From Gammaproteobacteria bacterium (GTDB taxonomy: Bacteria > Pseudomonadota > Gammaproteobacteria > Steroidobacterales > Steroidobacteraceae), in the NCBI GenBank assembly GCA_027451085.1, contig DAIDKA010000102.1:1-5232 (forward strand): DNA of 5,232 bases. The letters run 5' to 3'. Positions 1 through 5,232 of this stretch are shown piece by piece. The notes beneath the pieces were generated by a model, which worked only from the letters and a program-made list of their open reading frames with translations, did no database searches and had not been told where the DNA came from. How positions within the stretch are numbered: the stretch's first letter is position 1; every line of letters begins with the position of its first letter. The position numbers were made by a program, and so were the translations under genes.

Positions 1-1
1 G

Positions 2-190
2 AAGATGTTGTCCAAGTTCGTGCATCCCACGGCCTTGCAGATCCTGGGCCTGGTGGACGACGCCAAGCACGCTCTGCAGAGAGATTGCTTCTTTAGCCTT
101 GGCTGTCTGTTCTTCGCGGGAGGTTTCGTGGCCTTGGAGAAGGTGGCTTCTCCGCCACCCGGGCATGAACAGTTCGTCAAGCCCGGTTAG
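2..190 (+). CDS. Possible 3' end of a rightward gene, cut by window start (hypothetical)
   Basis: This frame is open from the window edge to a TAG at 188-190; the first ATG is at 5, so it may be a short gene or the tail of a longer one. I recognise no family. The visible product has a hydrophobic stretch (about residues 28-44 counted from that ATG, rich in F, L, G and C) and a proline-rich end. By hand count about 75% of codons end in G or C and the second position is GC-poor, which fits coding sequence in a GC-rich genome, but the bias is weaker than in the neighbours. A possible bidirectional terminator about 60 bp downstream would suit a gene ending here. A leftward frame from ATG 166-164 is also open to the window edge, with about 60% GC at third positions, and is the main alternative. 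The stretch may also be non-coding. Confidence 0.3.
   Translation, partial: KMLSKFVHPTALQILGLVDDAKHALQRDCFFSLGCLFFAGGFVALEKVASPPPGHEQFVKPG
136..159. repeat. Two interlocking inverted repeats (A-B-A'-B')
   Basis: Four adjacent 6-base blocks, GGAGAA, GGTGGC, TTCTCC and GCCACC, are arranged so that block 1 is complementary to block 3 and block 2 to block 4. Hairpin 1 (136-153) has a 7-bp stem closing a GTGG loop; hairpin 2 (142-159) has a 6-bp stem closing a TTCTCC loop. They share bases, so they should be mutually exclusive in one RNA; with no linkers a full pseudoknot is sterically unlikely. The blocks lie inside the doubtful reading frame at 2-190, so they could be chance. The pattern is seen directly; any switching role is inference. 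Confidence 0.4.
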
Positions 191-248
191 AGGGCTATAG
201 CGTAGACATAGTGCTCATCATCGTCGGTCGTGGCCCGCCAATGGAAAC

Positions 249-277
249 GAAAAGGGCCCCCTTGTGGGGTCCTTTTC
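249..277. terminator. Rho-independent terminator, probably bidirectional
   Basis: The left arm (249-260) and right arm (266-277) pair over 12 bp, including one G-T wobble at 256/270, and close a 5-base loop (CTTGT). The stem runs from A-T pairs at the base to a G-C-rich top. The four A's at 250-253 and four T's at 273-276 give a T-tract on either strand. On the leftward strand the stem is followed by TTTTCGTTTCC, and it starts within the stop codon of the cysteine-rich gene (276-278), so it most likely ends that transcript. It could equally end rightward transcription coming from the window start. The structure is read directly from the bases; its function is inferred from that shape. Confidence 0.7.
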
Positions 278-476
278 ATTTGCCCCGCTGGCCGATAGCC
301 GGCTCGGAAGTTCCGCTTCCCTTGCACCGAAAGCACGGCACCTGCTGCAGCATGCCATCGCCCCCCGGACAGGTGGCGCAGCCGCGGCCGCAGCAGGTGG
401 AGATCAGGACCTGGCCCCCGCCGTTGCAGCCCGGGCAGGCCTGGTTCGTCGTGCCGTCGGGTCGATCACCTTCCAT
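276..476 (-). CDS. Small cysteine-rich protein with DnaJ-type zinc-binding CxxCxGxG pairs
   Basis: The product has 66 residues and eight cysteines. Two pairs match the zinc-binding repeat of the DnaJ cysteine-rich domain: C14-P-G-C17 followed by N-G-G-G, and C48-F-R-C51 followed by K-G-S-G. Four more cysteines lie between them (C28, C29, C33, C36) with glycines around, so the chain probably binds one or two zinc ions. There is no J domain, signal peptide or membrane segment, so it is not a co-chaperone like DnaJ itself; the function is unknown. Most codons end in G or C, which supports real coding. The ATG at 476-474 directly follows an in-frame TAG, so no longer start exists; I see no good Shine-Dalgarno sequence, and the gene may be leaderless or start slightly downstream. 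It is divergent from the Rieske gene, with 124 bp between the starts. A terminator hairpin overlaps its stop. Confidence 0.6.
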   Translation of the reverse strand: MEGDRPDGTTNQACPGCNGGGQVLISTCCGRGCATCPGGDGMLQQVPCFRCKGSGTSEPAIGQRGK

Positions 477-562
477 CTACGCAGTATTGCGCATTTCCGG
501 TTGCAGCCGGTTCTGTGAGGCTGCGGTTTCTCGGCTATGCTCCCGACCCACCCAGGCCAGCT

Positions 563-584
563 AAGGAAGGCGGGCGCCAGCCCG
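563..584 (+). promoter_or_regulatory. Displaced Shine-Dalgarno-like sequence plus small hairpin in the leader of the Rieske oxygenase gene
   Basis: AAGGAAGG at 563-570 is the best ribosome-binding sequence before the Rieske gene, but it ends 30 bases before the ATG at 601, which is too far for normal use. Between them lies a 5-bp hairpin, CGGGC (571-575) with GCCCG (580-584) around a GCCA loop. If folded, it would shorten the effective distance to about 16 bases. No in-frame start lies closer, because a TGA at 592-594 blocks the frame. The bases are seen directly; the idea that the hairpin sets the spacing is inference. A weak promoter-like TATGCT sits at 536-541 without a convincing -35 box. 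Confidence 0.3.
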
Positions 585-600
585 TGCAGCGTGACTGAAG

Positions 601-1677
601 ATGAGTGAAGCCGCTCTTGCGAACTCGCCCAACGCCTTCGATCTGCGCCGTATTGGCGCGCATCCGGATCACTGGTACCCGTTGTGCTGGTCGGACGAGC
701 TCAAGCCTGGCAAGACACTGGGCCGGCGGTTTGCCGGTGAGCCGGTCGTGCTGTATCGCTCGAGCGGCGGGCGGGCCTTCGCCCTGGAGGATCGCTGTGC
801 CCACAGGCAGGTGCCCCTGCACATGGGCGTGGTGTGCGGCGAGCAGCTCAAGTGCCACTACCATGGCTGGTCTTATGATGGTTCCGGCGCGTGCGTGGAC
901 GTACCCTACCTGGGCAGGGACCGGCTGCCCAACGGGGTGAAGGCCTATCCCGTCCATGAGATCGACAACCTGCTGTTCGTTTTCCCCGGCAATCCGGCCC
1001 TGGCGGACGCGCGCCGTCCGGCGACACTGGGCGCCTTCGCCAACAAGGCCTACAAGACCCGCCAGCTGAACCGGGAAGTGGCCTGCCACTACACGTTCAT
1101 GCACGAGAACCTGTTCGACATGAACCACCAGTTCATGCACCGCAGGCAGATGGGAGCCATCAAGGCCATGTGCCTCGGCCGCCAGCACGGTGACAACTGG
1201 GCGCAGGTTGAATACAGCTTCAGCCGCCAGGGCGGTCGCCAGTCCGCGGGCGAGAGGGTCATCGTCGACCTGATGCGCAGTCGCCAGCAGAAGAAGGGTG
1301 ACTTCTCCGACCACATGCGCATCCGCACCGACTATCCCTACCAGAGTCTCAAGGTCTGGGTGGGCCGCGACATCGATGCCGACAAGGACGATCCGGTGCT
1401 CAGCGTATGGCTGGGCTACACGCCGCTGGATGCCGAGCAGCGCAGCAACCGCACTTTTGGCTATCTGTCGGTCAAGAAGCCGCCTGTCCCCGGCCTGATC
1501 CACGCCGTCTGGCCCTTTGTCACGCGGTTCACGGAAAATATCTTCCGCGAAGACAAGGAAATCGTGGAGTACGAGCAGCGCGCGTACGAGGCCCAGGGCG
1601 GGGACTGGAACAACGAGGTTTTCCCGCCCATCCGCGACCTGCGCGAGGTGCTGGCGCGCTGTGGCAAGACCACTTAG
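601..1677 (+). CDS. Rieske [2Fe-2S] non-heme iron oxygenase, catalytic (alpha) subunit
   Basis: This is a complete 358-residue Rieske oxygenase of the single-chain monooxygenase/demethylase type (vanillate demethylase, dicamba monooxygenase and pheophorbide oxygenase relatives). The N-terminal Rieske domain (about 20-130) carries C66-x-H68 and C85-x2-H88, which bind the 2Fe-2S cluster. The catalytic domain has the mononuclear iron motif at 170-180: N170, D173 (the residue that links to the neighbouring subunit's Rieske centre in this family), H176 and H180. D318, in an EDKEIVE segment, is the likely third iron ligand by analogy with dicamba monooxygenase. Such enzymes use O2 and electrons from a reductase to hydroxylate or demethylate a substrate; the substrate cannot be read from the sequence. 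No reductase or ferredoxin gene is nearby. The ATG at 601 is chosen because an in-frame stop lies at 592-594. No signal peptide or membrane helix is apparent, so it is probably cytoplasmic. Its stop is 4 bp from that of the convergent FHA gene. Confidence 0.93.
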   Translation: MSEAALANSPNAFDLRRIGAHPDHWYPLCWSDELKPGKTLGRRFAGEPVVLYRSSGGRAFALEDRCAHRQVPLHMGVVCGEQLKCHYHGWSYDGSGACVDVPYLGRDRLPNGVKAYPVHEIDNLLFVFPGNPALADARRPATLGAFANKAYKTRQLNREVACHYTFMHENLFDMNHQFMHRRQMGAIKAMCLGRQHGDNWAQVEYSFSRQGGRQSAGERVIVDLMRSRQQKKGDFSDHMRIRTDYPYQSLKVWVGRDIDADKDDPVLSVWLGYTPLDAEQRSNRTFGYLSVKKPPVPGLIHAVWPFVTRFTENIFREDKEIVEYEQRAYEAQGGDWNNEVFPPIRDLREVLARCGKTT

Positions 1678-1681
1678 GCGC

Positions 1682-3025
1682 TCAAGGTTTCCTGCCGCCG
1701 ATGTCCCGGTAGGCGTTTATGAAGGCCTCGGTGAACGTGTGCGGCAGCTGCCCGCCCGGCATTTCGGTGATGCTGCGATAGAACTCGCCGAACAGGTGCC
1801 AGTAGCGGCCTTCCGCGCCCTGGGGCTTGTGCAGGCCTCGCTGGAAGCGGTTTTCGAGCTCCACGGGGTCGAGCCGGGCGATGAACTGGGTGAAGGCCAG
1901 CTGCATGGCCGCCCACGCCGCCTCGTCGTGACGGCGGGCCATCTCCAGGGTGTCGCGCAGCCACTGGACGGCGTCGAGTCGCCGGCCCTGGTGCTGCGCC
2001 AGCAGACCGGTCAGCGCCTCCTCCACGGTCATGCGCGCCAGCGAAGGCCGGGTGTCATCGGCCTCCTTTGCCGCTGTGTCCTCGGGCAGCGCAATGCCCA
2101 GCCGGGCGGCGCCGTCGCGGCGCACGCGTTCCAGATCTTTCAGCCCCAGCAGGGTCTCGCGGAACAGCAATCCTGCCAGGTGCAGCAGGGAATTCTGCGC
2201 GTCCGCGGGCAGGGTCGCAGGGTCGATACCAGCGCCCTTGCAGAAGGCGGCCAGGCCGCTGGCGAGGTCAGAGGTCTGGGGCTGTGCCTGGGCGTGTCGC
2301 TCCTGGGCCCGTTCGGCGGCGCGTGCCAGGCGGGCGATGCGCTGGGCCAGCGCGCGCCGCTCAGTATGGGAGTCCTCGGCGTCGGCGATCAGGGCCGACA
2401 GCCGCATGGGAGTGCCGGTGATGGCCGGGCCCGAGCCGGTGTCTGCGACCGGCGCCGTCGCAGGCGGGCCGTCCATGGCATCGCCCCGGTTCGTGGACTG
2501 CTGTGCAGCCTTGACGGCATCCACGGACAGCAGTTCATCGAGGTTCAGTGAGGCATCGAGGTCGGCATCCCCCCCGGGGACTACGCCCCGGACCACCTCC
2601 ACCTGCGATGGCAGGGCGAGCACCTGGATCGATGATCCCTCCGGCCGCGGTTGGGGGGTTGCAGCAAGGGTGGTTTCAGCCTGGGGCTGCGTCCTTGTCG
2701 GTTCCGGTTCCAGCATGGCGATGAGCTGGTATTCCCCCATGCGGATCAGGTCGCCGTTCTGCAGCGCATGCGCGCCCACTGCGGCCACCGGCCGGGTGTC
2801 GTCGTTGACGTAGACGCCGTTGGTGCTGATGTCCTCCAGCAGGTACAGACCGTCCCGGTATTGCACCCGGGCATGGTGGGCCGAGACATAACGCTGCGGG
2901 TCCGGCAAAACCCAGTAATTGTCCGAGGCGCGACCAATGGTCGCACCATGGGAGTGCAGCACCAGGGTGGCCCAGCCCCCCAGCTGCCGCCGATGATCAC
3001 TTATGATGCGTAGTTGCAGCGCCAT
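1682..3025 (-). CDS. tagH: FHA-domain protein of the type VI secretion-associated TagH family
   Basis: The 447-residue product has an N-terminal forkhead-associated domain (about 5-105), which binds phosphothreonine peptides. Visible FHA marks are G31-R32, S48 with H51 in VSAHHARV, and T68-N69-G70 in a STNGVYVN strand; R32, S48 and N69 fit the usual phosphopeptide contacts. A low-complexity linker (about 106-205, rich in A, P, T and Q) and a charged helix (about 220-245) lead to a helical C-terminal domain (about 255-443). That domain has the TagH-type pattern: GAGIDPATLP, an LAGLLFRE-LLGLKDLER helix, TVEEALTGLL, AFIARLDP-like FIARLDPVELE, and an ending with LFGEFY and FTEAFINAYRD. In type VI systems TagH acts in threonine-phosphorylation control with a PpkA-type kinase and PppA-type phosphatase. 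No such partner, nor any structural type VI gene, is in this window, so the role here is uncertain. ATG at 3025-3023 follows a weak AGG spaced 7 bases away. The gene is divergent from the DUF1820-purL pair. Confidence 0.82.
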   Translation of the reverse strand: MALQLRIISDHRRQLGGWATLVLHSHGATIGRASDNYWVLPDPQRYVSAHHARVQYRDGLYLLEDISTNGVYVNDDTRPVAAVGAHALQNGDLIRMGEYQLIAMLEPEPTRTQPQAETTLAATPQPRPEGSSIQVLALPSQVEVVRGVVPGGDADLDASLNLDELLSVDAVKAAQQSTNRGDAMDGPPATAPVADTGSGPAITGTPMRLSALIADAEDSHTERRALAQRIARLARAAERAQERHAQAQPQTSDLASGLAAFCKGAGIDPATLPADAQNSLLHLAGLLFRETLLGLKDLERVRRDGAARLGIALPEDTAAKEADDTRPSLARMTVEEALTGLLAQHQGRRLDAVQWLRDTLEMARRHDEAAWAAMQLAFTQFIARLDPVELENRFQRGLHKPQGAEGRYWHLFGEFYRSITEMPGGQLPHTFTEAFINAYRDIGGRKP

Positions 3026-3040
3026 TCGGGGACCTATAAT
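3014..3040 (+). promoter_or_regulatory. Sigma-70-type promoter for the DUF1820-purL operon
   Basis: A perfect -10 box, TATAAT, lies at 3035-3040 in the 44-bp divergent spacer. The best -35 candidate is TTGCAG at 3014-3019, which matches TTGACA only in TTG and sits 15 bp away, shorter than the usual 17; it lies inside the start of the leftward FHA gene. Transcription would begin near 3047, giving a leader of about 23 bases without a strong Shine-Dalgarno sequence. A strong -10 with a weak -35 suggests a modest or activator-helped promoter. I see no clear PurR-type operator here. Confidence 0.55.
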
Positions 3041-3069
3041 GGCCGCTGAAACTAACAGATACCCAGATT

Positions 3070-3417
3070 ATGCCCGCTGCAACCAGTCACATTTTCAAGA
3101 TCCTGTTCGTCAACCAGGGCAAGGTATACGAGGTATACGCCCGCAATGTCAGCCACGGCAGCCTGTTCGGCTTCATCGAGGTCGAGGGCATCGTGTTCGG
3201 TGAGCGTGGCACGGTGGTGCTCGATCCGGCCGAGGAAAGGATCAAGACGGAATTCGAGGGGGTCAGCCGCAGCTACCTGCCCTTGCACTCGGTCCTGCGT
3301 ATCGACGAGGTCAAGAAGCAGGGGACCGCGAAGATCACCTCCCTGGAAGGCGGCAATGTCACGCCCTTTCCCGTGCCCATGTACTCGAATCCGGCGGGCG
3401 ACCCGTCTCGCAAGTAG
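3070..3417 (+). CDS. DUF1820 family protein
   Basis: This is a 115-residue protein that I recognise as DUF1820, a small family of unknown function found mainly in gammaproteobacteria. The length is about that of the whole family domain. The sequence is mostly beta-strand-like: an opening FKILFVNQGKVYEVYAR, then GSLFGFIEVEGIVFGE, a VVLDPAEERIKTEF segment, and a second conserved block SYLPLHSVLRIDEV. A short glycine- and proline-rich tail follows (about 93-115). No catalytic motif, cysteine cluster, signal peptide or membrane helix is visible, so it is likely a soluble cytoplasmic protein. The ATG at 3070 lies about 23 bases after the inferred transcription start and has no strong ribosome site. 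Its stop is 3 bp before the purL start, so the two are very probably one operon. That linkage suggests, but does not show, a role tied to purine synthesis or growth rate. Confidence 0.88.
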   Translation: MPAATSHIFKILFVNQGKVYEVYARNVSHGSLFGFIEVEGIVFGERGTVVLDPAEERIKTEFEGVSRSYLPLHSVLRIDEVKKQGTAKITSLEGGNVTPFPVPMYSNPAGDPSRK

Positions 3418-3420
3418 GCA

Positions 3421-5232
3421 ATGACGCAACTGATGCTCCAGGTCGAAGGCAGTCCCGCACTTTCCAGCTTCCGCATCCAAAAACTCATCGAGCGTCTGCG
3501 TGCGATCGAGCCCGATGTCGCGGGGGTGCGCACACACTACGTGCATTTCGTCGATGCCGATTCCGGGTTGTCGGCATCGCAGCGCACTGTGCTCCAAGAA
3601 CTGCTGCGCTACGGGCCGCGCATGCAGGATGAGCCGCTGGCAGCCAGGGCGACGCATGCGGTGCTGGTGGTGCCGCGTGCCGGCACCATCTCACCCTGGT
3701 CGAGCAAGGCCACGGACATTGCCCGGGTGTGCGGTCTTGCCGGCGTCCGCCGCATCGAGCGCGGCATCCGCTACGAGATCGGTGCTGTCAGGCCGCTGCC
3801 GCGTCCGGCGCTGGCGCGGGTCGTGGCGGCACTGTTCGACCGCATGACGGAAATGACCCTGGAGGATGCGGGGCAGGCGTCACTGCTGTTCAGTGAGTCC
3901 GTGCCTCATGGGGTGGAGCGGGTGAACCTGCGCGCAGGTGGGCGCGCGGCGCTGGAAAAGGCCAATGCCGAACTGGGGCTTGCGCTGGCCGCCGACGAGG
4001 TCGACTACCTGGTGGCGGCATTCGGCCGACTGGGCCGCGACCCGACGGACGTCGAGCTGATGATGTTTGCGCAGGCCAATTCGGAGCACTGTCGCCACAA
4101 GATCTTCAATGCCAGCTGGACCATCGATGGCAAAGCGCAGGACAAGTCCCTGTTCGCGATGATCCGCAACACGCATGTCAGGGCCCCCGCGGGCATCCTG
4201 TCGGCGTACAAGGACAACGCCGCCGTGATGGAAGGTCACGAGGGTACGCGCTATTTCCCGGACCCTGCGACGGCTGTGTACCGGGGCGTGTACGAACCCA
4301 TCGACATCCTGATGAAGGTGGAGACCCACAACCATCCGACGGCGATTTCCCCGTTCCCCGGCGCAGCCACCGGTTCGGGCGGCGAGATCCGCGATGAGGG
4401 CGCGACGGGGCGCGGTTCCAAGCCCAAGGCGGGCCTGGCGGGTTTCTCGGTCTCGCACCTGCGCATCCCCGGATTCACCCAGCCATGGGAGGCGAGCATT
4501 GGCAAACCCGATCGCATCGCCTCTGCGCTCGACATCATGATCGAGGGTCCCATCGGCGCGGCAGCCTTCAACAACGAGTTCGGCCGCCCGAACATCTGCG
4601 GTTACTTCCGCACCTTCGAGCAGCATGCAGTGGGTGATGCGCCTGATCGCGTGCGCGGGTATCACAAGCCCATCATGATCGCCGGTGGCCTGGGCAACAT
4701 CCGCCGCCCGCATGTGGACAAGGGCGAGGTGCCGGTGGGCGCCGCGCTCGTGGTGCTGGGCGGACCCGCCATGCTGATCGGTCTGGGTGGCGGTGCTGCT
4801 TCCTCGGTGGCGAGCGGCGCGAGCCACGCGGAACTCGACTTCGCCTCCGTGCAGCGCGGCAATCCCGAGATCGAACGCCGGGCGCAGGAGGTCATCGACC
4901 GCTGCTGGGCGCTGGGGGATGAGAACCCCATTGCGCTGATCCACGACGTTGGTGCCGGCGGCCTGTCCAATGCCGTGCCCGAGGCCGTGGCCCACAGCGC
5001 CCGCGGCGCCCGTGTGAACCTGCGTGATGTGCCCAGCAGTGAGCCGGGCATGTCGCCGCTGGAGATCTGGTGCAACGAGGCGCAGGAGCGCTACGTGCTG
5101 GCGCTGCAGCCGGACGGCCTGCAGCGCTTCGCCGCCATTGCCGCACGCGAGCGCTGCCCGTTTGCGGTGATCGGCACGATCGACGACAGCGGCGTGCTCA
5201 CGGTCAGCGATCCGCAGTTCGGCGATACGCCG
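3421..5232 (+). CDS. purL: Phosphoribosylformylglycinamidine synthase (FGAM synthase, large single-chain PurL), 5' part
   Basis: The enzyme converts formylglycinamide ribonucleotide, glutamine and ATP to formylglycinamidine ribonucleotide, the fourth step of de novo purine synthesis, in the cytoplasm. The first 604 residues are here; the family is near 1,290, so the rest, including the C-terminal glutaminase domain, lies beyond the window edge. Visible regions are the PurS-like N-terminal domain (about 1-140, with GSPALSSFRI and PWSSKATDI), a linker (about 150-215) and the start of the synthetase domain. Signature blocks are FAQANSEHCRHKIFN (216-230, with the conserved catalytic-region histidines H223 and H226), VETHNHPTAISPFPGAATGSGGE (300-322), a glycine-rich GLGGGAASS (454-462), HDVGAGGLSNA (508-518) and NEAQERYVL (552-560). 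No key residue is missing. ATG 3421 is chosen for its 3-bp spacing after the DUF1820 stop, with TAGG just before it implying translational coupling; Met5 (3433) is a possible alternative start. The frame stays open to the last base. Confidence 0.97.
   Translation, partial: MTQLMLQVEGSPALSSFRIQKLIERLRAIEPDVAGVRTHYVHFVDADSGLSASQRTVLQELLRYGPRMQDEPLAARATHAVLVVPRAGTISPWSSKATDIARVCGLAGVRRIERGIRYEIGAVRPLPRPALARVVAALFDRMTEMTLEDAGQASLLFSESVPHGVERVNLRAGGRAALEKANAELGLALAADEVDYLVAAFGRLGRDPTDVELMMFAQANSEHCRHKIFNASWTIDGKAQDKSLFAMIRNTHVRAPAGILSAYKDNAAVMEGHEGTRYFPDPATAVYRGVYEPIDILMKVETHNHPTAISPFPGAATGSGGEIRDEGATGRGSKPKAGLAGFSVSHLRIPGFTQPWEASIGKPDRIASALDIMIEGPIGAAAFNNEFGRPNICGYFRTFEQHAVGDAPDRVRGYHKPIMIAGGLGNIRRPHVDKGEVPVGAALVVLGGPAMLIGLGGGAASSVASGASHAELDFASVQRGNPEIERRAQEVIDRCWALGDENPIALIHDVGAGGLSNAVPEAVAHSARGARVNLRDVPSSEPGMSPLEIWCNEAQERYVLALQPDGLQRFAAIAARERCPFAVIGTIDDSGVLTVSDPQFGDTP

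Noticed and set aside
1..166. Leftward frame from ATG 166-164 open to the window edge
   Set aside because: The hydrophilic product is plausible, but third-position GC (about 60%) is lower than first-position GC, unlike the neighbouring genes, and no ribosome site precedes it. It is kept only as an alternative to the rightward frame.
264..518. 84-codon rightward frame with an alanine run
   Set aside because: It is antisense to the cysteine-rich gene. The alanine run is simply the complement of glycine/cysteine-type codons, and the frame crosses the terminator.
535..1503. 322-codon leftward open frame
   Set aside because: It lies wholly antisense to the Rieske oxygenase, whose cluster and iron ligands are all intact. 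Long antisense frames are expected in GC-rich genes, and the product matches no recognisable family.
1517..2551. 344-codon rightward open frame
   Set aside because: It begins inside the Rieske gene in another frame and runs antisense to the TagH-like gene, whose domains are clear. The product is low in recognisable structure.
3052..3657. 201-codon leftward open frame
   Set aside because: It is antisense to the DUF1820 gene and the start of purL, both recognised families in the correct frame.
3880..4995. 371-codon leftward open frame
   Set aside because: It is antisense to conserved PurL synthetase blocks. The purL frame is continuous and carries all expected motifs.
4894..5232. Apparent lack of a stop codon in purL
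   Set aside because: The frame is simply cut by the window end; there is no sign of frameshift or truncation in the visible part.

Overview
The window looks like ordinary chromosomal sequence from a GC-rich gammaproteobacterium. This is inferred from the GC-rich codon use, a single-chain (large) PurL and a DUF1820 gene. No database search was possible, so nothing finer than class is claimed. There are four firm protein genes, one probable small gene and one doubtful partial reading frame. I see no tRNA or rRNA gene, CRISPR array or insertion sequence.

Layout from left to right. Bases 1-190 may hold the 3' end of a rightward gene cut by the window edge; this is weakly supported and contains a compact pair of competing inverted repeats at 136-159. 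A strong GC-rich hairpin at 249-277, with an A-tract on one side and a T-tract on the other, looks like a bidirectional terminator. A leftward 66-residue cysteine-rich protein with DnaJ-type CxxCxGxG pairs (276-476) ends inside it. A 124-bp divergent spacer follows. Next is a rightward gene for a complete Rieske non-heme iron oxygenase (601-1677). Its stop lies 4 bp from the stop of a leftward gene for a type VI secretion-type FHA protein of the TagH kind (1682-3025). A 44-bp divergent spacer with a perfect TATAAT box at 3035-3040 separates that gene from a rightward pair: a DUF1820 protein (3070-3417) and purL (3421 to the window end, where it is cut).

How they fit together. The DUF1820 gene and purL are 3 bp apart and almost certainly co-transcribed, so the DUF1820 protein is made alongside the fourth enzyme of de novo purine synthesis. 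The other genes show no obvious pathway link to it or to each other. The TagH-like gene has no other type VI secretion gene next to it here, and the Rieske oxygenase has no reductase or ferredoxin partner in view. No clearly novel multi-gene system is visible. The points most worth a second look are the apparently isolated TagH-like protein, the DUF1820-purL pairing, the cysteine-rich small protein and the spacing of the Rieske gene's translation start.
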